A DNA stretch of 45,098 nt from Rhizobiaceae bacterium. GTDB lineage: Bacteria; Pseudomonadota; Alphaproteobacteria; Rhizobiales; Rhizobiaceae. The stretch's first letter is position 1, and each line of letters begins with the position of its first letter. This document shows, in pieces, positions 25,435-33,574 of the stretch. The notes under the pieces were generated by a model that worked only from the letters and a program-made list of their open reading frames with translations, had not been told where the DNA came from and made no database searches. The stretch covers positions 1-45,098 of the forward strand of contig JAIXTO010000067.1 in assembly GCA_027483885.1 (NCBI GenBank). The letters run 5' to 3'. Made by a program: the position numbers and the translations under genes.

Positions 25435-26367
25435 TCACGCCGAGGCCGGCGCATAACGCGCCGGCTCCGTCTTCAGGCGTGATACGTCCTGAATGGGCGG
25501 CGCGCCAAACAGGCGGCGATATTCGCGGCTGAACTGCGAGGGACTGTCATAACCGACGCGGTGGGCGGCACTGGCCGCATCCAGCGCTTCCGAGAGAATC
25601 AGCCGACGCGCCTCCTGAAGCCGAAGCTGTTTCTGGTATTGCAGCGGGCTCATGGCGGTTACTTCGCGAAAATGCTCGTGCAGCGAGGACGTGCTCATGC
25701 GTGCCTCCTCGGCCACCCGCTCGACGCTAAACGGCTTGTCGAAATTCTGGCGGATCCAGGCGATGGCGCGGTTGACCTGCGAAAGCCGGCTTTCGGGCAT
25801 CAGCATGCGCCGCAGTTTCTCCCCCTGGTCTCCGCGCATCAGCCGGTAGAGCAGTTCGCGTTCGGCAAGCGGCGCCAGAAACGGAATATCCTCCGGCGTA
25901 TCGAGCAAGCGCACCAGCCGAACGGCGGCATCGAGAAGCTGCGGATCGCTGCGCCCAAGGCAGAGCGCCTTGCCGCAGCTTTTCGTATAGGGCGGGAAGG
26001 CCTGGCCGACAGGGGCTTTCGGCATCACCTCCATCATCATGGCGCTGAGGGCCGTCAGATCCAGGTCAAGCCGCAGACTGAGATAGGGCTTTTCCGCTGT
26101 CGCCTCGATCACCTGTCCGGTAATCGGCAGGTCGGCAGAGGCGATCAGGTGGCGCGCCGGGCCGTATTCGAACACTTCCTCGGCCAGCAGAACCTGTTTT
26201 GTGCCCTGCGCGATGATGCAGAGCGATGGCTGCTGCACGCCGGGTGCCGGTTCGGTTTCCCTGGAGAGCCGCACCAGCGACAGGCGCGGGATGGCTGTCG
26301 CCACCATGCCTTCGCTATCGGTGTGTTGTGCAATAAGGGCTGCCAGATCGTTCAGTCGGTGCATCAT
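25435..26367 (-). CDS. AraC-family transcriptional regulator
   Basis: 310 aa from ATG 26367 (MMHRLNDL), where a GGAT sequence lies 6 nt upstream; the open frame back to 26484 adds a stretch unlike the family. An AraC_N-type sensing domain (about 20-170: QPSLCIIAQGTKQVLLAEE, SADLPITGQV) is followed by two helix-turn-helix units (FSVERVAEEARMSTSSLHEH and AAHRVGYDSPSQFSREYRR). Relatives often control nearby oxidoreductase or small-protein genes. It is divergent from the 45-aa ORF and the Atu4866-like gene, with a 9-bp inverted repeat between them. The effector is unknown. Confidence 0.9.
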   Translation of the reverse strand: MMHRLNDLAALIAQHTDSEGMVATAIPRLSLVRLSRETEPAPGVQQPSLCIIAQGTKQVLLAEEVFEYGPARHLIASADLPITGQVIEATAEKPYLSLRLDLDLTALSAMMMEVMPKAPVGQAFPPYTKSCGKALCLGRSDPQLLDAAVRLVRLLDTPEDIPFLAPLAERELLYRLMRGDQGEKLRRMLMPESRLSQVNRAIAWIRQNFDKPFSVERVAEEARMSTSSLHEHFREVTAMSPLQYQKQLRLQEARRLILSEALDAASAAHRVGYDSPSQFSREYRRLFGAPPIQDVSRLKTEPARYAPASA

Positions 26368-26486
26368 CTTCTTATCCGATAATCCCGCAATTCCCGCGCC
26401 TTGCAGCGCGTTCCGTGATTTTAACCTAACAGCCGGCTCGTTTTCCTGAAAGAGCCTTCGGCGAACTTCCGGATTTTTGTGCAATG

Positions 26487-26530
26487 ATGGCGGAGTCCTG
26501 ATCTACCGCCCCGGGCTCTGTCTCCGCCAT
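26487..26530. promoter_or_regulatory. Inverted repeat between AraC gene and 45-aa ORF
   Basis: ATGGCGGAG (26487-26495) and CTCCGCCAT (26522-26530) are perfect 9-bp inverted arms with a 26-bp spacer. The repeat lies 120-163 nt before the araC start and 54 nt before the ORF at 26584. It may be an operator for the AraC protein or a leader hairpin. Confidence 0.45.
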
Positions 26531-26583
26531 ATTCAGTCCTGCAAGACACGAACAAACGGTTATCCCGAAGAAAGGAGACGGAA

Positions 26584-26721
26584 ATGCGCAATTTCCAGCG
26601 GCTGCTTGAAAGCCCGATGACATGGTTGATGGATTGGCGGGATCGGTCGAGGCATACCTATCGCAGATCCGTCGCGCGGCGGCGGGATGAGGACCTGCGT
26701 CGGAGATATATGAACGGTTGA
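26584..26721 (+). CDS. 45-residue basic protein, function unknown
   Basis: ATG 26584 follows AAAGGAG with a 6-nt spacer, one of the best ribosome-binding sites in the window. The product is 45 aa, begins MRNFQRLLESPMTWLMDW and ends with an Arg-rich stretch (YRRSVARRRDEDLRRRYMNG). It has no Cys and no signal peptide; an amphipathic helix with a basic tail is plausible. A 9-bp GC hairpin lies between it and the Atu4866-like gene 74 bp downstream. No family is recognised. Confidence 0.5.
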   Translation: MRNFQRLLESPMTWLMDWRDRSRHTYRRSVARRRDEDLRRRYMNG

Positions 26722-26735
26722 GCCCGTTTCAAAGC

Positions 26736-26770
26736 GCCGGCGGCAATTTTGGCCGCCGGCCGCCCCTTTT
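26736..26770 (+). terminator. GC hairpin between the 45-aa ORF and Atu4866-like gene
   Basis: GCCGGCGGC (26736-26744), loop AATTTTG, GCCGCCGGC (26752-26760): a perfect 9-bp stem followed by CGCCCC and TTTT. It may end the short-ORF transcript or lower read-through into the next gene. Confidence 0.55.
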
Positions 26771-26795
26771 CACACAATCCGACAAGGAGATCACG

Positions 26796-27032
26796 ATGGT
26801 GTCTCACCGATATACGGGCCTCTGGGTCACCCAGGATGGCCATGTGCGCCATGCGCTTTTGCCGAACGGGCGTTATGTGGAGGCCCGCGGCAATCGTGAA
26901 GGGGCCTATCAGGGCCGTTACGAAATCAACGGCGACCACATTGCCTACAAGGACGATACGGGCTTCACCGCCGATGGCGAATTCCGCAAGGACGTGCTCT
27001 ACCATGCCGGCATGGTTTTGATGCGCGATTGA
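26796..27032 (+). CDS. Atu4866-family small protein
   Basis: 78 aa from ATG 26796, with AAGGAG 7 nt upstream. The sequence (YTGLWVTQDGHVRHALLPNG, then EARGNREGAYQGRYE and DDTGFTADGEF) matches the small Agrobacterium protein Atu4866, a family with a solved streptavidin-like beta-barrel. No enzymatic function is known; a small-ligand binding role is the usual guess. Members often lie beside AraC regulators and oxidoreductases, as here with the divergent AraC gene. Confidence 0.85.
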   Translation: MVSHRYTGLWVTQDGHVRHALLPNGRYVEARGNREGAYQGRYEINGDHIAYKDDTGFTADGEFRKDVLYHAGMVLMRD

Positions 27033-27098
27033 AGCGGGTCAACGCCTGCTTTGCCTGTTGGCAGCGGCACGTAAAATCTGCCGCGACACATTTTCGCC

Positions 27099-28937
27099 AT
27101 GGAACCTGATAACGTCGCGTCACGGGTTTCACGAGGGCAATGGCGAATGGCGGTCTCGGCACTGCGCGCATCGACGCAGGCGGATGGGTTTGGTGTCATC
27201 CATCCCGCGCATACCGTCATCCGGTTTTCCGTTGTCAGCCATTGGCGAATCACGCTGGCGCTTGTGCTGCTGGCCGTCGCGTCCATCTGCCTGCTCGGCG
27301 AATGTATGGTCTTTGCCACCGCAAGTGCTGCTTTCCCCCCGAAATCGGTCGTCTGGAGGGCGCCGCGCCGCCAGCCGGTCAGCACGCCGAAACAGGGCAG
27401 GGTGTGGATGCCGGTTTTGGCCGAGACACCGAAGCTCGACCTCATCGAGCGGATGAGCGACGGCTCCTTTGCCCGCTCCGCCTATTTCGATGTGTCGCTT
27501 GATCTTGCCGAAGACGCGGATCAGGCCAAAGCAGATCCGCTTCAGGCCTATCAGGAGCAGCCCTCCCACGCCGATCCGTTCGATCTGGTGATACGGCCAT
27601 CGGCAGGCGAGACCGCGCTGGTTGCGCCGCCTGCACCAAAATCGACACGGGTTGCCAAGTCGGCCCGGCCCGTTCCGGTGCGGGGTGAACCGATCAATGT
27701 CAGCATTGCCGCGCCGTTGAAGCCAGCCTCGAAGATCCGCCGGCTGGTATCGCTGCCGGCGCGCGAAGAGCCGCTGCGCAATATCGAAGGCGCCGTTGAC
27801 GTGCCGGAGGCCGAGTTTGCAAGCCTTGCCCGCGAGCTTGGCACTGACAGCGTCAAGCCCGGCGAGGAACTGGATATGCTCGTCGAGGATACCGCCACCG
27901 GGGATACGCAGATCGTTTTTGCCCGCCATGTTTCGCCCCGCAAGGGCGAAAGGCTGCTTGCCCGCCTCGATAGCGGCCATTTCCGCACGACGGCCGAACG
28001 GCATCTCTATGACCGGCTTGTGGCCGAGGCTGCGGCGGCTGAAGCCCCCGCCGCCACAAAACCTGCGCCGCATCCGCAGGAGGTGCGCGATCTTGGCCGG
28101 GCCGCGTCGGCTTATCCAAAGCTTGCCGAACATCTTGCGCGCGGCAAGGTGCCCTCCACGGTTGGCCTGCAGGTGGTGGAACTATTGAAAGCCAACAATA
28201 TCCGCTGGTCGAAATCCGATGACATGCCCGTCCTCGACGTGGTGTTCCGCAAGGGCGAGGACGGTGGCGATGAACTGGTTTCGATCACCCTGCATGAGGG
28301 CGAGACAGAGCGGCATTTCTATCGTTATCAATCCACTGAGGACGGACAGACCGAGTTTTTCGATCATGAAGGCCGCTCCGTCTCCAAGAGCCTGATGCAC
28401 AAGCCGGTCTCTGCCGGCCAGCAGGGCGATGGTTTCGGCTGGCGCGTTCATCCCATCCTGCAGGTGAAGAAGTTTCACAACGGCGTGGATTTCAGGGCGC
28501 CCAAGGGGTCCCCCATCGTTGCAGCCGGCGATGGCGTGGTGGAGAAGATTTCCTGGGAAGACGGGTATGGCAAGTTCGTGCGCATCCGCCACGATGGCGG
28601 CTATGAAACCACCTATGCCCATATCGATGGAACGCCGAAGGACCTGAAGGTCGGCCAGCGTGTCGCCCAGGGTCAGGTGATTGCCTATGTCGGCTCTACC
28701 GGCCTTTCCACCGGCCCGCATCTTTATTACGAACTGCGCGTCGGCAATACCTATGAGGACCCGACCAAGGCGCAGATGCCGGCCGGCACCGTTCTGCGCG
28801 GCCGCGCGCTGGATGAGTTTCACCGGCAGGTGGCGCATGTGGAAGCCATCAGCCAGGCCATCAAGACGACGGCGACGTCCGCGGCCGAAGCCGTGGCCCA
28901 TGCGCTGACGCCGGATACGGAACGCGGGCCGCAGTAA
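27099..28937 (+). CDS. M23/LytM-type envelope protein with degenerate zinc site
   Basis: 612 aa from ATG 27099; ATG 27147, with GAGGG 9 nt upstream, is an equally good start. A membrane anchor lies at about 50-75 (WRITLALVLLAVASICLLGE), so most of the protein is periplasmic. A long Pro/Ala-rich middle leads to an M23 domain at about 440-565: FGWRVHPILQVKKFHNGVDF supplies His460 and Asp464, but the HxH motif reads GPHLYYEL (His541, Tyr543) where active enzymes have HLH. One zinc ligand is therefore lost, as in EnvC/NlpD-like amidase activators. It may regulate peptidoglycan splitting rather than cut it. An active endopeptidase with altered ligation is less likely. Confidence 0.82.
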   Translation: MEPDNVASRVSRGQWRMAVSALRASTQADGFGVIHPAHTVIRFSVVSHWRITLALVLLAVASICLLGECMVFATASAAFPPKSVVWRAPRRQPVSTPKQGRVWMPVLAETPKLDLIERMSDGSFARSAYFDVSLDLAEDADQAKADPLQAYQEQPSHADPFDLVIRPSAGETALVAPPAPKSTRVAKSARPVPVRGEPINVSIAAPLKPASKIRRLVSLPAREEPLRNIEGAVDVPEAEFASLARELGTDSVKPGEELDMLVEDTATGDTQIVFARHVSPRKGERLLARLDSGHFRTTAERHLYDRLVAEAAAAEAPAATKPAPHPQEVRDLGRAASAYPKLAEHLARGKVPSTVGLQVVELLKANNIRWSKSDDMPVLDVVFRKGEDGGDELVSITLHEGETERHFYRYQSTEDGQTEFFDHEGRSVSKSLMHKPVSAGQQGDGFGWRVHPILQVKKFHNGVDFRAPKGSPIVAAGDGVVEKISWEDGYGKFVRIRHDGGYETTYAHIDGTPKDLKVGQRVAQGQVIAYVGSTGLSTGPHLYYELRVGNTYEDPTKAQMPAGTVLRGRALDEFHRQVAHVEAISQAIKTTATSAAEAVAHALTPDTERGPQ

Positions 28938-28960
28938 CGCGACCCGTCGTGGCGGTCGCG
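28938..28960. terminator. Hairpin between convergent M23 and ade genes
   Basis: CGCGACC (28938-28944) pairs with GGTCGCG (28954-28960) around a 9-nt loop, directly after the M23 stop and 2 nt before the ade stop. It can serve both strands; no T-tract is present. Confidence 0.5.
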
Positions 28961-28962
28961 CC

Positions 28963-30657
28963 CTATGCCAGAAGCATGAACTTGTCGACGTCGACCATTC
29001 CCTTGTCGGAAATCTTCAGGTGTGGAATGACCGGCAGCGGCAGGAAGGCCACCTGCAAAAACGGTTCGGCAAGCGTGGTGCCGAGCGCGTAAGCCGCCTT
29101 GCGCAGGTCCGTCAGCGTGTCGCGCACGCTTTCATAAGGCTGAAGGCTCATCAGGCCGGCAAGTGGCAGCGCGATTTCGCCCGTCACCTTGCCATCCTCG
29201 ACCACGACGAAGCCGCCGCGGATGTCTGACAGCCGGTTGGCCGCGAGCGCCATGTCGTCTTCGCTGACGCCGACGACGCAGATATTGTGGCTGTCATGGC
29301 CGACCGTGGAGGCGATGGCGCCCTTCTTCAACCCGAACCCCTGCACGAAGCCATTGGCATGGTTGCCGTTCTTGCCATGTCGCTCGATGACGGCGACCTT
29401 GATGATGTCGTTTGCGAGATCGACCGTGGTCTGGTTGCCGGAGGAGGGCAGGCGGTAACGGCGGTGCTCGGTGATGATTTTGCCCGGCAGCACGCCGATG
29501 ACAGGCTGTTCTTCGCTCTTTACCGGCACGGCAAAATCAGCGGCCTTGACGATGCGTGCCTTGACGCTGTCGAGCCCGACCGGTTCCACCGGCAGGCGGG
29601 TGGCAAACAGGTCTGCCGTCACGCGGCGGCCGGCGGCAAACACCATCTCAGCCTTGCAGTTTTCAAGACTGTCCACCACCACCAGATCCGCCCGCCAACC
29701 GGGTGCCACCAGGCCACGGTCGCGAAGCCCAAAGGCGCGGGCGGCCGAGATGGAGGCGGCGCGGTAAATCGCCAGCGGCTCCACACCATGGGCAATCGCC
29801 GTGCGGATCATGAAATCGAGATGGCCTTCCTCGGCGATATCGAGCGGGTTGCGGTCATCGGTGCAGAGCGCGAGATAGGGCGACAGGCGCTCGGTGATGA
29901 TCGGCATCAGCGCGTGAAGATCCTTCGACACGGAGCCCTCGCGCACCAGGATATGCATGCCCTTGCGGATCTTTTCCATCGCCTCTTCGGCGCTTGTCGC
30001 CTCATGTTCGGTGCGGATGCCGGCGGAGAGATAACCGTTGAGGCCATGGCCGAGCAGCAGCGGTGCATGGCCATCGATATGCCCGCCCTGGAAGGCTTCG
30101 AGCTTGGCCATGCAGATCGGATCCTTGTGGATCACGCCCGGGAAATTCATGAATTCGGCAAGGCCGATAACCTTTGGGTGGTCGCGAAACGGCAGCAGCC
30201 GTTCGATCGGCAGATCGGCGCCGGCGGTTTCCAGATGCGTGGCGGGCACGCAGGAGGAAAGCTGAACGCGGATATCCATGATCGTCTTTTCGGCCGAATC
30301 GAGGAAGAACTGGATGCCCTCGGTGCCGATGACATTGGCGATCTCGTGCGGATCACAGATCACGGTCGTTACGCCATAGGGCAGCACGCAGCGGTCGAAC
30401 TCGTGCGGGGTCACCAGCGAGCTTTCGATATGCAGATGCGTATCGATAAAGCCGGGCACGACGATTTTGCCGGAAATGTCGATTTCCTCGACGCCCTCGT
30501 ACACCTCGCAGGTGCCGACGATGGTATCGCCGCAAAGCGCGATATCGGAGGCCACCAGGTCGCCGGTCACCAGATCGAAGAAGCGGCCGCCTTTCAGGAC
30601 GATATCGGCCTTCACGCGTCCGGTGCCCTGATCGATGCGGTTTTCCAGATGGCTCAT
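28963..30657 (-). CDS. ade: Adenine deaminase
   Basis: 564 aa from ATG 30657, with GGAG about 11 nt upstream; the frame back to 30723 is probably not translated. Amidohydrolase metal site: [13 protein letters not shown] (HxH), [11 protein letters not shown] (His) and [10 protein letters not shown] (Asp). The C-terminal adenine-deaminase domain has [13 protein letters not shown] and ends [17 protein letters not shown]. It converts adenine to hypoxanthine with Mn or Fe, which xanthine dehydrogenase can then oxidise. Length and motifs are as in AdeC/Ade. It is a single gene. Confidence 0.93.
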   Translation of the reverse strand: MSHLENRIDQGTGRVKADIVLKGGRFFDLVTGDLVASDIALCGDTIVGTCEVYEGVEEIDISGKIVVPGFIDTHLHIESSLVTPHEFDRCVLPYGVTTVICDPHEIANVIGTEGIQFFLDSAEKTIMDIRVQLSSCVPATHLETAGADLPIERLLPFRDHPKVIGLAEFMNFPGVIHKDPICMAKLEAFQGGHIDGHAPLLLGHGLNGYLSAGIRTEHEATSAEEAMEKIRKGMHILVREGSVSKDLHALMPIITERLSPYLALCTDDRNPLDIAEEGHLDFMIRTAIAHGVEPLAIYRAASISAARAFGLRDRGLVAPGWRADLVVVDSLENCKAEMVFAAGRRVTADLFATRLPVEPVGLDSVKARIVKAADFAVPVKSEEQPVIGVLPGKIITEHRRYRLPSSGNQTTVDLANDIIKVAVIERHGKNGNHANGFVQGFGLKKGAIASTVGHDSHNICVVGVSEDDMALAANRLSDIRGGFVVVEDGKVTGEIALPLAGLMSLQPYESVRDTLTDLRKAAYALGTTLAEPFLQVAFLPLPVIPHLKISDKGMVDVDKFMLLA

Positions 30658-30872
30658 GGCTTTCGAACTCCGATTGTGTTGTTCCAGCCAGTCTATCCGG
30701 CCTTGGGCCGCATTGGAACGCAAAAGCCCGCACAGTCCCCAGACGCTGCCTTTGAAGGAAGGTGGAGATGGCGTGGCAAGGGCATGATCCGAAATGCTGT
30801 TTGGCCCTTTTCGCCCGGGGATTTGCTACTCGAAAACCTTCGTCTCATTTTGGCTTGACGCCTTGCGAAAAC

Positions 30873-30922
30873 GGGGTCATGGGACGTGCGTGATGAGCAA
30901 TTCATCCCATCCAAGGACCCCC
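30873..30922 (+). promoter_or_regulatory. Hairpin overlapping the ribosome-binding site of the corA leader ORF
   Basis: GGGGTC (30873-30878) pairs with GACCCC (30916-30921) and ATGGGA (30879-30884) with TCCCAT (30905-30910): 12 bp in all with a CCAAG bulge. The AAGGA ribosome-binding site of the leader ORF (30913-30917) falls in the bulge and outer stem. A second GACCCC at 30929-30934, inside leader codons 2-3, can compete for GGGGTC, giving two exclusive folds. Confidence 0.45.
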
Positions 30923-30925
30923 ATC

Positions 30926-30976
30926 ATGGACCCCGACAGTCGATCGTCGACACCAAAGCCAGAGCCCCTCGGATAA
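30926..30976 (+). CDS. Candidate 16-aa leader peptide upstream of corA
   Basis: ATG 30926 has AAGGA 8 nt upstream and encodes MDPDSRSSTPKPEPLG, then TAA, 51 nt before corA. Four Pro and an acidic/Pro start (M-D-P-D) recall MgtL (M-E-P-D...), whose nascent chain destabilises the ribosome at low magnesium and lets mgtA transcription continue. In-frame ATG 30893 would give 27 aa but has a poorer site. No homology is claimed. It could be a chance ORF; the position before a Mg2+ channel gene, the ribosome-binding site and the overlapping hairpin are the grounds for listing it. Confidence 0.4.
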   Translation: MDPDSRSSTPKPEPLG

Positions 30977-31027
30977 GGACGCAAAGTCTGCTCCGCTGCG
31001 GGTTTTACAGCCCCGAAGGAGCCACTC

Positions 31028-32041
31028 ATGCTGCGTATCTACGGACGCGATGCTGACCGCCTGATCCTGCGCGATGCCACCCCCGCAATCCCTTCCGACA
31101 TTACGCCCCCGGACGCTGTCCCGGCACCTCAGCCTGTGTGGTTTGACCTGATTTCCCCGTCGCTGGAGGAAACCGCACGGGTGCAGTCCGAGCTTGGTAT
31201 TCTTCTGCCGACACGCGACGAGATGGAGGAAATCGAGCTTTCCGCCCGCCTGTATCAGGAGGACGGGGCCGAGTTCATGACCATGACGGCGCTGACCAAG
31301 CTGGATGGCGAGGAGCCGATGAAAACGCCGGTGACCTTCGTGCTGAAGGGGCCGACGCTGGTGACGGTGCGCCATGCCGAGCCAAAACCCTTCACGATCT
31401 TCTGCAACCGTGCCCTGCGCTCAAACGGCCAGACCTATGGCGGCGGTGACGAGATCATGCTGGGCCTGATCGAGGCGATCATCGACCGGCTGGCGGATGT
31501 GCTGGAGCGGATCGGCAACGAGATCGACGGCATTTCCAGGGAAGTGTTTCGCGGCAAGTCCGGCACTGTCAGCAAGAAGACGCAGGATCTGCAATCGCTG
31601 ATCGATCAACTCGGTCAGAAGGGCGATTTTTTGAGCAGCGTGCGCGAAAGCCTCGTCAGCATTTCCCGGCTTGTGGCCTATCACGCAGCGCTGGAAAGCC
31701 CGCAGCGCAAGCCGAGCAAGGAAACGCGCCAGATGGTGAAGCTGTTGCAGCGCGACGCCCTGTCGCTCGGTGACCACGCCACGTTTTTGAACGGCAAGAT
31801 CAATTTTCTGCTGGATGCGACGCTTGGCCTGATCAATCTCGAACAGAACCAGATCATCAAGATCTTCACCGTCGCCTCGGTGGTCTTCCTGCCACCGACG
31901 CTGGTCGCTTCCGTCTACGGCATGAACTTTGCCATGATGCCGGAGCTGAACTGGTCTTTGGGATACCCTTGGGCGGTTCTGCTGATGGTCGCCTCCGCCG
32001 CGCTGCCGTTTTATTACTTCAAGCGTCGCGGCTGGCTCTGA
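31028..32041 (+). CDS. corA: CorA-family magnesium/cobalt channel
   Basis: 337 aa from ATG 31028, with GAAGGAG 7 nt upstream. A large cytosolic N-terminal domain (1-270) with the long helix typical of CorA leads into TM1 (about 278-298) ending in the selectivity motif YGMNF (Gly298-Met299-Asn300), a short loop with MPEL, and TM2 (about 308-328), finishing with the basic tail FKRRGWL. It forms a homopentameric inner-membrane channel that takes up Mg2+. It is a single gene. Possible control comes from the leader ORF and hairpin upstream; the palindromic repeat just after the stop may aid 3'-end formation. Confidence 0.94.
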   Translation: MLRIYGRDADRLILRDATPAIPSDITPPDAVPAPQPVWFDLISPSLEETARVQSELGILLPTRDEMEEIELSARLYQEDGAEFMTMTALTKLDGEEPMKTPVTFVLKGPTLVTVRHAEPKPFTIFCNRALRSNGQTYGGGDEIMLGLIEAIIDRLADVLERIGNEIDGISREVFRGKSGTVSKKTQDLQSLIDQLGQKGDFLSSVRESLVSISRLVAYHAALESPQRKPSKETRQMVKLLQRDALSLGDHATFLNGKINFLLDATLGLINLEQNQIIKIFTVASVVFLPPTLVASVYGMNFAMMPELNWSLGYPWAVLLMVASAALPFYYFKRRGWL

Positions 32042-32061
32042 CAGCCTATTCCATAATTCCC

Positions 32062-32161
32062 TCTGGCGGGCTGCAAATGGCAATTTCTGCGCTTCCGGTG
32101 CTCACGTACATTAAGTACGCTCCGCTCCGGTTCTCGAAATTACCATTTTCGTCTCGCCAGA
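32062..32161. repeat. 100-bp imperfect palindromic intergenic repeat after corA
   Basis: Outer arms TCTGGCG (32062-32068) and CGCCAGA (32155-32161), inner arms AAATGG-c-AATTTC and GAAATT-a-CCATTT, and a centre GTAC-ATTAA-GTAC flanked by CCGG-rich imperfect arms. The whole could fold into one long hairpin. Such elements recur in rhizobial intergenic DNA; the copy number is unknown here. Confidence 0.7.
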
Positions 32162-32199
32162 GAAAATTCTTGAACAGGCTGTCCTGTCTCTCAACGAAG

Positions 32200-32226
32200 A
32201 CGCCGCGTGAGAAAATCACGCGGCGT
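32200..32226 (-). terminator. Strong hairpin after the transaminase gene
   Basis: ACGCCGCGTGA (32200-32210), loop GAAAA, TCACGCGGCGT (32216-32226): a perfect 11-bp stem, 20 nt after the transaminase stop on the minus strand. A T-rich run is not obvious, but the stem is the strongest in the region and may serve both strands. Confidence 0.7.
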
Positions 32227-32245
32227 TCGGCACTGAGGCCAAGCC

Positions 32246-33574
32246 TCAGATATTGTTGTTGATGATCTCGCGCAGCTTGCCGAAGATTTCGTCGATATGG
32301 TGCTTTTCGACGATCAGCGGCGGCGACATGGCGATGATGTCGCCGGTGGTGCGGATCAGCAGGCCATCGTCATAGGCCTTCAGGAAGGCGTTGAAGGCGC
32401 GCTTGGTCGGCTCGCCGGCGATGGGATCGAGTTCGATGGCGCCGATCAGGCCGAGATTGCGTATGTCGATAACGTTCTTGCAATCTTTGAGCGAATGCAG
32501 GCCGTCTTCCCAATAGGAGGCGATGTCGGCGGCGCGCTCGAACAGGCCTTCTTCCTTGTAGGTGTCGAGCGTGGCAAGCGCTGCGGCGGACGCGATCGGG
32601 TTGCCGGAATAGGTATAGCCGTGGAAGAACTCGATCATGTGTTCCGGGCCGTTCATGAAGGCATCATGGATTTCGGCGGTGACGAACACCGCACCCATCG
32701 GGATGACGCCATTGGTCAGGCCCTTGGCAGTGACCATGATATCCGGCTTCACACCGAAATACTGCGAGGCAAACGGCGTGCCGAGGCGGCCGTAACCGGT
32801 GATGACTTCATCGAAGATCAACAGGATGCCATGCTTGGTGCAGATGTCGCGCAGCTTCTGCAGATAACCCTTTGGCGGAATGAGAACGCCGGTGGAGCCG
32901 GCAACCGGTTCCACGATCACGGCGGCAACGGTGGAGGCGTCATGCAGGGTGACGATGCGCTCCAGCTCGGTTGCGAGATCGCCACCCACTTCGGGCTCGC
33001 CGCGGGTAAACGAATTCTGGCCGGGCAGGTGCGTGTGCGGCATGTGATCGACGCCGGTCAAAAGCGTGCCGAACATTTTTCGGTTGGAGACGATGCCGCC
33101 CACCGAAATGCCACCGAAATTGACGCCGTGATAACCGCGCTCGCGGCCGATCAGACGAAACTTCGCGCCGTTACCCTTGGCGCGGTGATAGGCAATCGCA
33201 ACCTTCAGTGCCGTATCGACCGATTCGGAGCCGGAATTGGTGTAGAGTACGTGATCGAGACCTTCCGGGGCGATATCAACCAGGCGGTTGGCCAGTTCGA
33301 ACGCCTTGGGGTGGCCAAGCTGGAAGGCCGGCGCATAATCCAGTTCACCGGCCTGTTCGCGGATCGCCTCGGTAATTTTCGGGCGGCAGTGACCGGCATT
33401 GACGCACCACAGACCCGCCGTCGCGTCCAGCACCTGGCGACCGTCATGGGTCGTGTAGTGCATGTCCTTGGCGCCGACGAACAGGCGCGGTTCTTTCTTG
33501 AACTGGCGGTTCGCGGTAAAAGGCATCCAGAACGCCCGCAAGTCGTTGGGGGCGGTATTCAGGCGGTTCGACAT
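32246..33574 (-). CDS. Class III aminotransferase, omega-amino-acid:pyruvate type
   Basis: 442 aa from ATG 33574, with GGAG 6 nt upstream (ATG 33577 is 3 nt longer). Class III PLP fold: WCVNAGHCRPKITEAI near the N-terminus, NSGSESVDTALKVAIAYH for phosphate binding, LLIFDEVITGYGRLG with the PLP-contacting Asp, and TAKGLTNGVIPMGAV with the Schiff-base Lys. FHGYTYSGNPIASAAAL is also typical of beta-alanine/omega-amino-acid:pyruvate transaminases. It likely moves the amino group of beta-alanine, GABA or a related amine to pyruvate. Substrate choice is not readable from sequence. It is a single gene. Confidence 0.88.
   Translation of the reverse strand: MSNRLNTAPNDLRAFWMPFTANRQFKKEPRLFVGAKDMHYTTHDGRQVLDATAGLWCVNAGHCRPKITEAIREQAGELDYAPAFQLGHPKAFELANRLVDIAPEGLDHVLYTNSGSESVDTALKVAIAYHRAKGNGAKFRLIGRERGYHGVNFGGISVGGIVSNRKMFGTLLTGVDHMPHTHLPGQNSFTRGEPEVGGDLATELERIVTLHDASTVAAVIVEPVAGSTGVLIPPKGYLQKLRDICTKHGILLIFDEVITGYGRLGTPFASQYFGVKPDIMVTAKGLTNGVIPMGAVFVTAEIHDAFMNGPEHMIEFFHGYTYSGNPIASAAALATLDTYKEEGLFERAADIASYWEDGLHSLKDCKNVIDIRNLGLIGAIELDPIAGEPTKRAFNAFLKAYDDGLLIRTTGDIIAMSPPLIVEKHHIDEIFGKLREIINNNI

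Noticed and set aside
30855-30883. TTGACG as the -35 element of a corA promoter
   Set aside because: No acceptable -10 sequence at 16-18 bp, so the promoter cannot be placed with any confidence.
30893-30976. Longer 27-aa version of the corA leader peptide
   Set aside because: In-frame ATG 30893 lacks a clear ribosome-binding site, whereas ATG 30926 has AAGGA at 8 nt.
31000-31018. GGG-TTTTACAG-CCC stem before corA as a transcription terminator
   Set aside because: Short stem with no following T-tract, and the ribosome-binding site follows immediately.
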